NCBI GenBank assembly: GCA_022649665.1
Contig: JALCOL010000011.1
Location: forward strand, 1 to 64,000
Direction: 5' to 3'
DNA: 64,000 nucleotides
From: Enterococcaceae bacterium
GTDB taxonomy: Bacteria; Bacillota; Bacilli; Lactobacillales; Enterococcaceae
Below, piece after piece: positions 9,166-18,373 of this stretch (position 1 is the first letter of the stretch; every line of letters starts with the position of its first letter). The notes beneath the pieces are model-generated. The model did no database searches and was not told where the DNA came from. It saw only the letters and a list, made by a program, of their open reading frames with translations. Position numbers and translations under genes: made by a program.

Positions 9166-9873
9166 TTACAATGGTTTGCGATTCGGCGTTCCCGCCTTGC
9201 GCGGATATTTCTGCGGTGTCTTTTTGATTTTTTTGATGACGATCAATGTCCGCGGATCTTCGCTGTCCGGCAAATTCCATTCTTTGACACTTGCGACTTC
9301 GCCGCCCAATATTTTAAGCGCTTTTTCAGCATCCGCCAGCTCTTCTTTGGCTTTACTGGCTTTCAGCGCAATGAAACTCCCGCCGATTTTGACCAGCGGC
9401 AGACACAATTCTGCCAAGACGTTCAAACGCGCTACTGCACGGGCAGTCACATAATCATACCCTTCACGCTGTTCCGGCAGCTGAGCGAAAATCTCCGCGC
9501 GCTCGTGATACAGCGCCACATCGGCTACATTCAGCTTTTTGATCAATTCGCTCAAAAAAATAATCCTTTTGTTAAGCGAATCGACGATCGAAATTTTAAG
9601 ATCGGGACGAATGATTTTCAGCGGCAAACTCGGAAACCCGGCACCAGCGCCGACATCACAGATCCGCGCATTTTGCGGGAATTCGATAAAAAACAGCGGC
9701 GCCAGCGAATCATAAAAATGTTTGAGATAAACTTCATCGCGATCCGTGATCGCCGTCAGGTTCATTTTTTCATTCCATTCGATCAGCAGCTGATAATATA
9801 TTTCAAATTGTTCTTTTTGATGAGAATTTAATAAAATATGATGTTTTTCTAATGCTTCGGAAAAGCGCTCCAT
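9166..9873 (-). CDS. rsmG: 16S rRNA (guanine-N7) methyltransferase RsmG
   Basis: SAM-dependent methyltransferase modifying G527 (E. coli numbering) of 16S rRNA. The SAM-binding loop CDVGAGAGFPSLPLKI and the following acidic strand ISIVDSLNKR are clear, as is YDYVTARAVARLNVL. An upstream in-frame extension exists, but the ATG at 9873 is preferred: it has GAGGAGG at 9881-9887 and yields MERFSEALEKH, the usual start, giving 235 residues. First gene of the parA/parB operon, with a promoter at 9921-9949 and a 22-bp palindrome in its leader. Confidence 0.94.
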   Translation of the reverse strand: MERFSEALEKHHILLNSHQKEQFEIYYQLLIEWNEKMNLTAITDRDEVYLKHFYDSLAPLFFIEFPQNARICDVGAGAGFPSLPLKIIRPDLKISIVDSLNKRIIFLSELIKKLNVADVALYHERAEIFAQLPEQREGYDYVTARAVARLNVLAELCLPLVKIGGSFIALKASKAKEELADAEKALKILGGEVASVKEWNLPDSEDPRTLIVIKKIKKTPQKYPRKAGTPNRKPL

Positions 9874-9888
9874 TGCAGATCCTCCTCT

Positions 9889-9910
9889 TGTGAAACATAA
9901 TTGTTTCACA
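9889..9910. promoter_or_regulatory. Everted parS-like palindrome in the rsmG leader
   Basis: Perfect inverted repeat TGTGAAACA - TAAT - TGTTTCACA. The arms are parS half-sites in reversed order: parS is TGTTTCAC followed by GTGAAACA, here GTGAAACA precedes TGTTTCAC with a 4-bp spacer. It sits just after the predicted transcription start (about 9914) and touches the Shine-Dalgarno (9881-9888). It could be a DNA operator or an RNA hairpin that controls rsmG-parA-parB. Its role is unknown. Confidence 0.6.
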
Positions 9911-9920
9911 GACTGCTTCT

Positions 9921-9949
9921 ACTTTACTCGATTTTGCGGTTGATTGCAA
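9921..9949 (-). promoter_or_regulatory. rsmG-parA-parB promoter
   Basis: On the minus strand TTGCAA (9944-9949) and TAAAGT (9921-9926) are 17 bp apart. They place the start at about 9914, just before the palindrome and the rsmG ribosome-binding site. Confidence 0.6.
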
Positions 9950-10194
9950 TCGACCCGCGCAAAAAAGGATTTTGCTGAGTTATTTCTCACCGTATTTTAA
10001 TTTCAATAATGTTGTATTTTAGTGAATAAATTGTTAAGATTTCTGTAAATGATAAGATTGTTAGCGCTTTACAGATATTTTGATGACTGGCAGTTTTTCA
10101 AAATGGATTAAACTTTCTGATAATATGAACAATGTTTTATTTTTTTTCTAATTTATCAGGAATTTAATAATAAAACACAGGAGGAGTTTGACTG
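9950..10194 (+). promoter_or_regulatory. AT-rich upstream region of the 5'-nucleotidase with a cre-like site
   Basis: No gene is seen. TTGTTAGCGCTTTACA (10059-10074), centred on the palindrome AGCGCT, resembles a CcpA catabolite-responsive element, with imperfect spacing. A CAGGAGGAG Shine-Dalgarno at about 10179-10187 serves the ATG at 10195. No convincing -35/-10 pair was fixed by eye. Confidence 0.35.
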
Positions 10195-12501
10195 ATGAAG
10201 AAACAACATTTGTATCTTTCATCTGCTGTTCTGGCGGTTGCAGCCGGTCTTGGGCTAAGCATCGCACTGGACACGCCGGAAGCAGATGCAGCGCAAGTAC
10301 CAGTTCAAATGCTCGGCATCAATGATTTTCATGGTGCGTTGGACAATCCAGGCAGTTTCTATGATGGAGACGGCAACAAAACGGCGAATAGCGGAGGAGC
10401 TGCTCTTTTAGCCGGATATCTGAACAAAGCACAGTCTGATTTCAAAACAGCGACAAATGGTGAAACGATTCGCGTCCAAGCCGGCGACATGGTCGGTGCT
10501 TCCCCGGCAAGTTCAGGCCTGCTGCAAGATGAACCGACGATCAACGTTTTAAATGAAATGAATTTCACTGTCGGAACTCTGGGAAATCATGAATTTGATG
10601 AAGGCTTGCCTGAATATAAACGAATTCTTGATGGTGTAAAACCGGCTCCTGATCAATTTCCGGAAAACATCCAAAAAATCTTAGATAACTATCCGCAAGA
10701 GAAATCGAAAATGGATATCGTGGTCGCTAACGTCGTCAACAAATCAGATGGCTCGATCCCTGAAGGCTTCAAACCTTACACAGTCAAAGAAATCGGCGGA
10801 GTAAAAGTCGGCTACATCGGGATCGTAACGACTGAAATCCCAAATCTCGTATTGAAAGACCATATCAAAGACTTCAACTTTTTAAATGAATCGGAAACGA
10901 TCGCAAAATATTCGAAGGAATTGCAGGAAAAAGAAGGCGTCAAAGCCATCGTTGTTTTAGCGCATACGCCTATGGCAACGAAAAATGACGGTACTTGGAC
11001 TGACGATACTTCCGAAAAAATCATGGAAAAAGTGGACGCGATTTATCCGCAAAACAGTGTCGATGTCTACTTCGGCGGACATAACCATAAATATGCGAAT
11101 GGCACTGACGGCAAACGCCGTTACGTTGAATCGACTTCTAACGGCCGCGGCTATATCGATCTTCAAGGGAAACTTGACACTGATACAAAAGATTTCACTG
11201 CCGTTCCGACCGCAACGGTCAACCCTGTTGCTCCAAAAAATGATGCAATCACGCCTGATCCTGCGGTAGCAGCAACAGTCAAACAAGCACAAGATCTGAT
11301 CAAACCGATCACTGAAGCGTCAATCGGGAAAGCAACAACAGAAGATGCTAAAAACGGCATGATCACCCGCGACGTCAATGATAATGTGCAAAAAGAATCA
11401 CCTGTCGGCAATATGATCACTGACGGCCAAGTCTACATGTCGAAAAAAGCCGGCTTGAATGCTGACTTTGCAATGACCAACAACGGCGGGATCCGTTCCG
11501 ATTTGGCTGTTGGATCGAACGCTGAGATCACTTGGGGCTCGGCACAAGCCGTTCAGCCATTCGGAAATATCATGCAAGTCATCGATATGACCGGCAAGGA
11601 TATCGAAAATGTGCTGAATCAGCAATATGATGATGATCTTTACTTCTTGCAAATTTCCGGCTTGCGCTATGATTTCAAAGCAAATACCGGCGCTGACAAA
11701 GACAAACAAAAATATGTCGTAACTTACATGGAAAAATCTGATGGTACCCCGATCAAAGCAGACCAAACTTATAAAGTAGTCATCAATGACTTCTTGTTTG
11801 GCGGCGGTGATGGTTTCAGCGGTTTCGTAGGCAAACACTTGGTCGGCGCAATGGATCCGGATACGGAAACATTCGTCAACTATATCACCGATAAAACAGC
11901 AGAAGCCGGCTATGTGACAGGCAAAGTCGAAGGCCGCAAACATTTAGCGATCGAAAATGGCTGGGCACAAATCGGCGATAACTGGGTTTACTACAAAAAC
12001 AGTGAACGCCAAAAAGGCTGGCAATTTATTGCGAATGTTTGGTATTACTTAGATCCTTCCACGGGTGTAATGCAAACTGGTTGGCAAAAGATTGGTAATG
12101 CTTGGTATTTGTTCAATAACGGTGGCGCAATGCTAACCGGTTGGCAAAAACTCGGCAATACTTGGTATTTGTTCGATCAAGGTGGTGCAATGCAAACCGG
12201 CTGGCATTATCTCAGCAATGCTTGGTACTACTTTGATCAAGGTGGTGCAATGGCAAGCGGCTGGAAGCAAATCGGCAATACTTGGTACCTGTTTGATAAC
12301 GGAGGTGCAATGCTAACCGGTTGGCAGAAATTAGGAAAAACTTGGTATTTCTTCAATCGCGATGGTGCGATGATCACCGGCTGGTATAAAGTTGGCCCGA
12401 CCTGGTATTACATGGATAAAGGCGGTGCAATGGTGACTGGAACACAAAAAATCGACGGAAGAACTTATCACTTTAACAATTCAGGTGGTTGGATCGACTA
12501 G
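10195..12501 (+). CDS. Secreted 5'-nucleotidase with choline-binding-type repeats
   Basis: A 768-residue surface enzyme of the 5'-nucleotidase/2',3'-cyclic phosphodiesterase family, expected to strip phosphate from extracellular nucleotides. A signal peptide (1 to about 33) precedes the metallophosphatase domain with GINDFHG (D44, H46), GNHEFDEG, VVLAHTPM and GGHNHK. The 5_nucleotid_C substrate domain (about 370-560) has TNNGGIRSDL and FGGGDGFSGF. Residues about 589-768 (DNA 11959-12501) are nine repeats of the form GWxxxGxxWYYxxxxGAMxT, which should attach the protein to choline- or glycan-decorated wall polymers. No LPXTG motif is present. Plus orientation opposes the flanking housekeeping genes and replication, which suggests an acquired pair with the next gene. 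Confidence 0.92.
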   Translation: MKKQHLYLSSAVLAVAAGLGLSIALDTPEADAAQVPVQMLGINDFHGALDNPGSFYDGDGNKTANSGGAALLAGYLNKAQSDFKTATNGETIRVQAGDMVGASPASSGLLQDEPTINVLNEMNFTVGTLGNHEFDEGLPEYKRILDGVKPAPDQFPENIQKILDNYPQEKSKMDIVVANVVNKSDGSIPEGFKPYTVKEIGGVKVGYIGIVTTEIPNLVLKDHIKDFNFLNESETIAKYSKELQEKEGVKAIVVLAHTPMATKNDGTWTDDTSEKIMEKVDAIYPQNSVDVYFGGHNHKYANGTDGKRRYVESTSNGRGYIDLQGKLDTDTKDFTAVPTATVNPVAPKNDAITPDPAVAATVKQAQDLIKPITEASIGKATTEDAKNGMITRDVNDNVQKESPVGNMITDGQVYMSKKAGLNADFAMTNNGGIRSDLAVGSNAEITWGSAQAVQPFGNIMQVIDMTGKDIENVLNQQYDDDLYFLQISGLRYDFKANTGADKDKQKYVVTYMEKSDGTPIKADQTYKVVINDFLFGGGDGFSGFVGKHLVGAMDPDTETFVNYITDKTAEAGYVTGKVEGRKHLAIENGWAQIGDNWVYYKNSERQKGWQFIANVWYYLDPSTGVMQTGWQKIGNAWYLFNNGGAMLTGWQKLGNTWYLFDQGGAMQTGWHYLSNAWYYFDQGGAMASGWKQIGNTWYLFDNGGAMLTGWQKLGKTWYFFNRDGAMITGWYKVGPTWYYMDKGGAMVTGTQKIDGRTYHFNNSGGWID
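11959..12501 (+). repeat. Choline-binding-type repeat array, nine units
   Basis: Tandem units of about 20 codons beginning GW and containing WYY/WYL then GGAM. DNA is strongly similar between units (e.g. the recurring ggtggtgcaatg). The last unit is divergent (GTQKIDGRTYHF), as in the neighbouring nuclease. The ligand could be choline or an alpha-glucan; the sequence does not decide. Confidence 0.85.
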
Positions 12502-12512
12502 TTTCGAATCAT

Positions 12513-12545
12513 GTCAAAGAGAAATCCGTGTGATTTCTCTTTGAC
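12513..12545 (+). terminator. Hairpin after the 5'-nucleotidase gene
   Basis: A 13-bp inverted repeat, GTCAAAGAGAAAT / ATTTCTCTTTGAC, with a 7-nt loop. The following sequence is only moderately T-rich, so it may be a weak terminator or an mRNA-stabilising structure within a two-gene transcript. Confidence 0.55.
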
Positions 12546-12607
12546 TACTTCTTTCGATTGGTTATCACATTAGTTATTTAAATATCTCTCATGGAGGAGG
12601 ATATAGA

Positions 12608-15600
12608 ATGCACTCGAAATCTTATCGTTATTTATTTAAAGCGCTTTCAGTTTTAGCTTTAAGCGCCGGTACTGCTGCAGTTTTGCCCGGTTCGCTGCCT
12701 TCGGTATTCAATGATGCACCCGCCGCGACTGCGTACGCCGCAGGATTCACAGATATTCCGCAAGATGGCTCATCTGTTACCAAACAAGGCTATGTGGTCG
12801 GTGCAGCAAATGGTTCGGCAAATAAAGTCGTCACTGGGAAAGATGATCCTACTTTACCGAATTCAAATCTGGTGATTGCGGAGAGTCCAACTACTGATCC
12901 AGCAAAACCAGAAAATTTGATTTTTGTGCAGTTGCCATCGCAGTTCCGCGATCAGTTTGCAGCGAAAATAACGATCGGCAAAAAAGTGGAAGTTAGTGGT
13001 TCTGGCGAAAAATATTTTGGTCAAATCGGTATCAAAGACACTACTGCTGTCAAAATCGTCGGCGATGACCCGACTCCGCCAGACCCTGATGTCAAAGACG
13101 TCACGATTTTACAAGCGCGGACTGCTTTCAAAGCAAATGATACCAAAAAAGTTAGAGTCACCGGCCGGATCACGACCGACATCGGCTCTTGGGGCGGAAA
13201 AGGCTTTTATATTCAAGATGCGACTGGCGGCGTGAATGTTTACACTACGCAAGACTTAGGTCTTTCTCGCGGTGATGAAGTGACTGTGGAAGGAGCTCCT
13301 TCTGCAAACAATAATGAGATCCAATTTGCTTCACCAACGATCAAGAAAACCAGCTCTGCTAACCAAATCGTTGCTCCTGCAAAACAAACTTCATTGGATG
13401 CGATCACGTCTGACGCTGATCAAGGCGAATATGTTAGTTTCGATAAGGTAACGATCACGAGCGACATCAACAAAGTAGACACTTACGGTACTAGCGAGTT
13501 TACGATCACTGATGAAGCTGGAAAAACTGCGACAGTACGCTTTGATAATCGCGCAGGGGTAACTTATGATGATTTGACAAAAACTGCGGATGGTAGCGTG
13601 AAATTTACCAAAGGTTCCGTCATCAATATTGCCGGAGTCGTTTCGCAATATAAAGATGCCTTCCAGCTCAAACCAACCCAATGGGATGACATGCATTTCA
13701 ATGATCCGGCAGAGGATGCAGCAAAAAATCCGAAACCGAAACCAGTCGGTGACGCAACGATCCATCAAATTCAAGGCAGATCGCAAAGAAGCCCATTAGT
13801 TGGTAAACATGTCTCGAATGTCGTTGGTGTTGTAACGAACGCGGATAATAGTAAAAAAATCTATATCCAAACACCAGCAGGTCAAGAAGACAATGATCCC
13901 GCTACTTCTGAAGGGCTCTTGGTGCAATTTAAAAATGATCCTAACTTGAGCGTCGGCGATCAAGTGACTTTGGATGGTGACGTTAAGGAAGTCTTTCTTG
14001 ATGGCTATTCAGAGAAGACAAAAACCGACTTGACAACTACTGCATTGACTAATCCCGTAGTCGTCAAAAAAGAGGCTGGCAAAGTTCCTAAACCAGTCGT
14101 GATCGGCAAAGACCGGATCATTCCAACCGAAAAGATCTCCAGCAATAATTTCATGACTTTCGATCCGTCGAAATACACGATCGATTTCTGGGAATCTTTG
14201 GAATCGATGCAAGTCCAAGTTGATAATCCAAAAGTGATCGGACCAGAGCAATACAATGAATTAACAGTTCTGCCATCTGAAAGCAAACGCACTTTGAATG
14301 ATATGGGCGGCCTGACGCTGACAAAAGACAGCTACAATATGGACAAAGTCTCTATTCTGATGACTGGCAAGAATAAGAAAGATGTCAAATATTTCATTGG
14401 CGATACTTTCCAAGCTCCAGTCACTGGTCCTGTAACTTACGATTATAGCAACTACAAGATCCTATCGGATGTGGATAATCTTCCTGAAGTAACTAAGGGG
14501 AACATCAAACCGGAACAAACCACTTTGACACCAGCAACGGACAAATTAAGTATCGCTTCTTACAACGTTGAGAACTTCACGGCAGTTTCCAGCGAAACAC
14601 CGGATTCCAAAGTAGCAAAATTGGCAAATTCGTTTGTGAATGATATCAAAAAACCCGACGTGATCACACTGATGGAAATGCAAGATGATTCTGGAAGCAA
14701 AGACGACGGAGTCACCAGCTCGCAAGAAAGCGGAAAACGCTTGGCAGATGCAATCAAAAAAGCTGGCGGCCCGCAATACACGTATGTCGACGTTGCACCG
14801 GAAAATAACCAAGACGGCGGCGCACCTGGTGCCAACATCCGTGTCGCTTACCTTTATAATGCAGATCGTGTTGAATTGAAGAATCCTAAAACTTCCACTT
14901 CTACTGAAGAAGTGAAGTGGCAAGCAGATGGTACGCTGAGCGTCAACCCAGGACGTTTAGGCGTTGGCAATGGCGACTTCAAGAGCACGCGGAAACCGCT
15001 TGTTGCGCAATTTACTCTAAAATCAACGAATGAAGACTTCTTCGTGATCGCCAACCACTTGAATTCTAAACGTGGTGATGATCCAGTGATGGGCCAAAAC
15101 CAACCACCGGTATTCAAGTCGGAAACACAACGTCATAAATTAGCAACTTATATCAACCAATTTATTAAAGACGGAATGGCGAAGAATCCGAAAATGAATT
15201 TGATCATGGATGGCGACATCAATGATTATGAATTCAGTCAAACCGCAGCGATCCTAGCTGGCGATCAAATGACCGATTTGGTCAATAACCACGATTTGAA
15301 GGACCGTTTCTCTTACTTCTACCAAGGAAACTTCCAAACTCTTGATCAAATGTTCGTATCGAATAATTTGAAAGACGATGCAACATTCGACATGGTTCAT
15401 ATCAACTCGGCGTTCGATGATGAACACCGCGCTTCCGACCATGATCCGCTCCATGCAGTGATCAGTTTGAAAGAGAAAGCAGTTGTTTTGAATGGCTGGC
15501 ATCAAGAAGGCAGTGACTGGTACTTCTATAAAGATAATAAGAAGGTCCATGGCTGGCTGGAAGATGGCGGATCCAAGTACTACTTGAATCCTGATAAAGA

Positions 15601-16402
15601 TGGCGCACGCGTGAGCGGCTGGCAGACGATCGACAATGCATCATACTATTTCAACCAAGATGGTGTTATGCAGACCGGCTGGCTGGATGATGGCGGCTTC
15701 CGCTACTATCTGCGACCAAGTGACGGAGCGAAAGTCACTGGGTTCCAAACGATCGATGGTGCGCGTTACTACTTTGATAAAGACGGTCATATGATGACTG
15801 GCTGGCAATATCTTGACAACGCTTGGTACTACTTCAATAACGATGGCAAGATGGCGACCGGCTGGCTCAATCTTGGCGGCACTTGGTACTACCTGAACAA
15901 CGATGGCAAGATGGCGACTGGTTGGATCAATGACGGCGGCACTTGGTATTACATGAATGCCAGCGGCGCAATGACCACTGGTTGGCAGCTTGTAAACGGC
16001 ACATGGTACTATATGAACGCGAGCGGCGCAATGCAGACCGGCTGGTTGAAGCTCGGCAGTACTTGGTACTTCTTGAATGCGAGCGGTGCGATGGCGACTG
16101 GTTGGATGCAAATCGGAAATGCATGGTACTATTTCAACAATAGTGGTGCAATGACGACCGGCTGGCAGCTTGTCAACGGTACTTGGTACTATATGAACGC
16201 AAGTGGTACAATGGCAACTGGCTGGCTCAACGATCATGGTACGTGGTACTTCTTGAACGCGAGCGGTGCAATGGCGACTGGCTGGATCCAAGTTGGTCCA
16301 ACTTGGTACTATATGAACACAAGCGGCAACATGGTCACCGGCACGCAAACGATCAACGGCAAAACCTATCGCTTCTCCTCAAATGGCGACTGGATCGGAT
16401 AA
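12608..16402 (+). CDS. Large secreted nuclease (ExeM/NucH-like, EEP fold) with choline-binding-type repeats
   Basis: A 1264-residue extracellular protein predicted to cut nucleic acid. A signal peptide (about 1-46, ending near YAA) is followed by OB-fold-like modules: KVRVTGRITTDIGSWGGKGF and GFYIQDATGGVNVY near 180-205, and IHQIQGRSQRSPLVGKHV near 385, the arrangement seen in ExeM/YhcR-type nucleases. The endonuclease/exonuclease/phosphatase domain (about 645-955) has ASYNVENF, TLMEMQDD, VIANHLNSKRGDD, IMDGDINDYEFS and ASDHDPLHAV, covering the expected catalytic Asn, Glu, His and Asp residues. Residues about 962-1264 are fifteen choline-binding-type repeats. A GGAGGAGG Shine-Dalgarno-like stretch precedes the ATG. 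Substrate (DNA, RNA or both) cannot be told. Confidence 0.88.
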   Translation: MHSKSYRYLFKALSVLALSAGTAAVLPGSLPSVFNDAPAATAYAAGFTDIPQDGSSVTKQGYVVGAANGSANKVVTGKDDPTLPNSNLVIAESPTTDPAKPENLIFVQLPSQFRDQFAAKITIGKKVEVSGSGEKYFGQIGIKDTTAVKIVGDDPTPPDPDVKDVTILQARTAFKANDTKKVRVTGRITTDIGSWGGKGFYIQDATGGVNVYTTQDLGLSRGDEVTVEGAPSANNNEIQFASPTIKKTSSANQIVAPAKQTSLDAITSDADQGEYVSFDKVTITSDINKVDTYGTSEFTITDEAGKTATVRFDNRAGVTYDDLTKTADGSVKFTKGSVINIAGVVSQYKDAFQLKPTQWDDMHFNDPAEDAAKNPKPKPVGDATIHQIQGRSQRSPLVGKHVSNVVGVVTNADNSKKIYIQTPAGQEDNDPATSEGLLVQFKNDPNLSVGDQVTLDGDVKEVFLDGYSEKTKTDLTTTALTNPVVVKKEAGKVPKPVVIGKDRIIPTEKISSNNFMTFDPSKYTIDFWESLESMQVQVDNPKVIGPEQYNELTVLPSESKRTLNDMGGLTLTKDSYNMDKVSILMTGKNKKDVKYFIGDTFQAPVTGPVTYDYSNYKILSDVDNLPEVTKGNIKPEQTTLTPATDKLSIASYNVENFTAVSSETPDSKVAKLANSFVNDIKKPDVITLMEMQDDSGSKDDGVTSSQESGKRLADAIKKAGGPQYTYVDVAPENNQDGGAPGANIRVAYLYNADRVELKNPKTSTSTEEVKWQADGTLSVNPGRLGVGNGDFKSTRKPLVAQFTLKSTNEDFFVIANHLNSKRGDDPVMGQNQPPVFKSETQRHKLATYINQFIKDGMAKNPKMNLIMDGDINDYEFSQTAAILAGDQMTDLVNNHDLKDRFSYFYQGNFQTLDQMFVSNNLKDDATFDMVHINSAFDDEHRASDHDPLHAVISLKEKAVVLNGWHQEGSDWYFYKDNKKVHGWLEDGGSKYYLNPDKDGARVSGWQTIDNASYYFNQDGVMQTGWLDDGGFRYYLRPSDGAKVTGFQTIDGARYYFDKDGHMMTGWQYLDNAWYYFNNDGKMATGWLNLGGTWYYLNNDGKMATGWINDGGTWYYMNASGAMTTGWQLVNGTWYYMNASGAMQTGWLKLGSTWYFLNASGAMATGWMQIGNAWYYFNNSGAMTTGWQLVNGTWYYMNASGTMATGWLNDHGTWYFLNASGAMATGWIQVGPTWYYMNTSGNMVTGTQTINGKTYRFSSNGDWIG
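15493..16402 (+). repeat. Choline-binding-type repeat array, fifteen units
   Basis: Units of 19-22 codons of the form GWxxxxGTWYYMNxSGAMxT. The early units (to about 15780) are divergent and longer. The later ones are nearly identical in DNA; for instance the unit encoding GWQLVNGTWYYMNASG occurs twice (about 15980 and 16160), a sign of recent internal duplication. The array ends in the same divergent unit (GTQTINGKTYRF) as the neighbouring 5'-nucleotidase. Confidence 0.87.
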
Positions 16403-16421
16403 TTGATTCAAATCTCTACAC

Positions 16422-16458
16422 AAAGAAGGAGCTGGCCTAAGCGGTCAGCTCCTTCTTT
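16422..16458. terminator. Bidirectional terminator between nuclease and mnmG
   Basis: Inverted repeat AAAGAAGGAGCTG-G-CC / GG-T-CAGCTCCTTCTTT around the loop taagc. Its A- and T-rich flanks let it serve both convergent genes. Confidence 0.8.
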
Positions 16459-16462
16459 TGGT

Positions 16463-18361
16463 TCATGCACTTGTTTTTTTTACGAATTTTCCTTGTTCCA
16501 AATAAATCATCAGAATGCTCAAATCAGCTGGATTGACGCCGCTGATCCGGCTGGCTTGTGCCAAAGTATGCGGCTGAATTTTTTGCAGCTTCTGCTTCGC
16601 CTCTGTCGCAAGACCATTGATCCTCTCGTAATCGATGTTATCTGGAATGCGTTTAGCTTCTAAGCGCTTCAGTTTTTCCACTTTTTCCAGCGCTTTTTTG
16701 ATATACCCGGCATACTTGATCTGGATCTCCACTTGTTCGATTTCTTTATTCGTCAAAGGAGTCTCCGGCGCTGGGATGATCGCTAATAAATCGTGATAAA
16801 CGATCTCAGGGCGTTTCAAAAGATCAGCTGCTAAAATACCATCTTTCAGCGGTGCGGCACCTTTTTCTGCCATTAGTGCTTGAACTTCAGTTGTCGGCTT
16901 GATGCGGTAAGACGCTAAGCGCGCCAATTCCGCTTCGATATGTGCTTTTTTTTGCAGAAAGGCTTGATATTGTGCGTCTTTGACCAGACCCAGCATATGT
17001 CCGGTCTCAGTCAAGCGCAGATCGGCATTATCATGACGCAAAAGCAGACGATACTCCGCGCGGCTGGTCAGCAAGCGGTAGGGTTCGTTCGTTCCTTTCG
17101 TGACCAGATCATCTACCAAAACACCGATGTACCCTTCATTTCTTTTCATGACATATCCCGGTTTTCCTTGTGCTTTCAAGGCCGCATTGATCCCGGCATA
17201 TAATCCTTGGCCAGCCGCCTCTTCATATCCGCTGGTACCATTAGTTTGTCCAGCTGTGAAAAGATGACTGATTTTTTTCGTTTCAAATGTCGGTTTTAAT
17301 TGATGCGGGATCACCACATCATACTCGATCGCATATCCCGTCCGCATCAGCTGCGCGTCTTCTAAGCCCGCGATCGAGGAGAGGATTTTGCGCTGCACTT
17401 CTTCCGGCATCGAAGTCGAAAGTCCGGAGACATAAACTTCTTCGGTATGCAGTCCTTCCGGTTCTAAAAAGAGCTGGTGGCGTTCTTTATCGGCAAAGCG
17501 AACGACTTTGTCTTCGATCGATGGGCAATAGCGAGCTCCTACGCCTTTTACGATCCCTGTGAACATCGGTGCACGATCCAGATTTTGGCGGATGATCTCA
17601 TGCGTTTTCGAATTCGTATATGTCAGCCAACAAGGGGTCTGTTCTTTTTTATAAGAAGCGTCCGGTGTTGAAAAGCTGAAATGATTTGGTGCTTCATCTC
17701 CCGGTTGGATCTCCGTTTCATCGTAATGGATACTGCGGCCGTTGATGCGCGGCGGCGTACCCGTCTTAAAACGCGCCAATTCCAATCCATGTTTTCTGAG
17801 ATTCGCGGAAAGTTTTGTGGACGGCTGCGAATTGTTCGGACCGGATGAATACTTTAGTTCGCCAATGATGATTTCGCCTTGAAGTGCCGTTCCAGTTGAT
17901 AAAACAACGGCTTTCGCTTGATAGCGGGCACCAGTCGCGGTGATCACACCGCGGCACTCACCGTTTTCAACGATCAAGTCGTCAACGATCCCTTGACGAA
18001 GCGTCAAGTTCGGCTGATTTTCGATCGTTCGTTTCATCTCTGCTGCATAAGCGCGTTTATCGGCTTGGGCACGCAGCGCGCGGACAGCCGGACCTTTGCC
18101 GGTGTTCAGCATGCGCATTTGGATATAGGTCTTGTCGATATTGCGCCCCATCTCGCCGCCCAGCGCATCGATTTCACGCACAACGACTCCTTTGGCGGGT
18201 CCACCAAGGGAAGGATTGCACGGCATAAAAGCGACCATATCCAGATTGATCGTAAGGAGCAGCGTCTTTGAACCTAACCGCGCTGCCGCCAGAGCGGCTT
18301 CGCATCCAGCGTGCCCGGCGCCAACAACGACGACATCATAATCTTCTGCAGTAAATTCCAT
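16463..18361 (-). CDS. mnmG: tRNA uridine 5-carboxymethylaminomethyl modification enzyme MnmG (GidA)
   Basis: FAD-dependent subunit of the MnmE-MnmG complex that modifies U34 of certain tRNAs. The N-terminal Rossmann motif [21 protein letters not shown] (about 10-30) binds [13 protein letters not shown] and the GidA signatures [10 protein letters not shown] and [14 protein letters not shown] follow. The C-terminal helical domain that contacts MnmE ends with [18 protein letters not shown]. Length 632 is typical. It lies 12 bp after mnmE, forming the conserved mnmE-mnmG operon. Confidence 0.97.
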   Translation of the reverse strand: MEFTAEDYDVVVVGAGHAGCEAALAAARLGSKTLLLTINLDMVAFMPCNPSLGGPAKGVVVREIDALGGEMGRNIDKTYIQMRMLNTGKGPAVRALRAQADKRAYAAEMKRTIENQPNLTLRQGIVDDLIVENGECRGVITATGARYQAKAVVLSTGTALQGEIIIGELKYSSGPNNSQPSTKLSANLRKHGLELARFKTGTPPRINGRSIHYDETEIQPGDEAPNHFSFSTPDASYKKEQTPCWLTYTNSKTHEIIRQNLDRAPMFTGIVKGVGARYCPSIEDKVVRFADKERHQLFLEPEGLHTEEVYVSGLSTSMPEEVQRKILSSIAGLEDAQLMRTGYAIEYDVVIPHQLKPTFETKKISHLFTAGQTNGTSGYEEAAGQGLYAGINAALKAQGKPGYVMKRNEGYIGVLVDDLVTKGTNEPYRLLTSRAEYRLLLRHDNADLRLTETGHMLGLVKDAQYQAFLQKKAHIEAELARLASYRIKPTTEVQALMAEKGAAPLKDGILAADLLKRPEIVYHDLLAIIPAPETPLTNKEIEQVEIQIKYAGYIKKALEKVEKLKRLEAKRIPDNIDYERINGLATEAKQKLQKIQPHTLAQASRISGVNPADLSILMIYLEQGKFVKKTSA

Positions 18362-18373
18362 TTTCTTCTCTCC

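Noticed and set aside
11959-12501. Possible CRISPR-like direct repeats
   Set aside because: The periodicity is about 60 bp, in frame, and encodes choline-binding-type repeats. There are no unique spacers.
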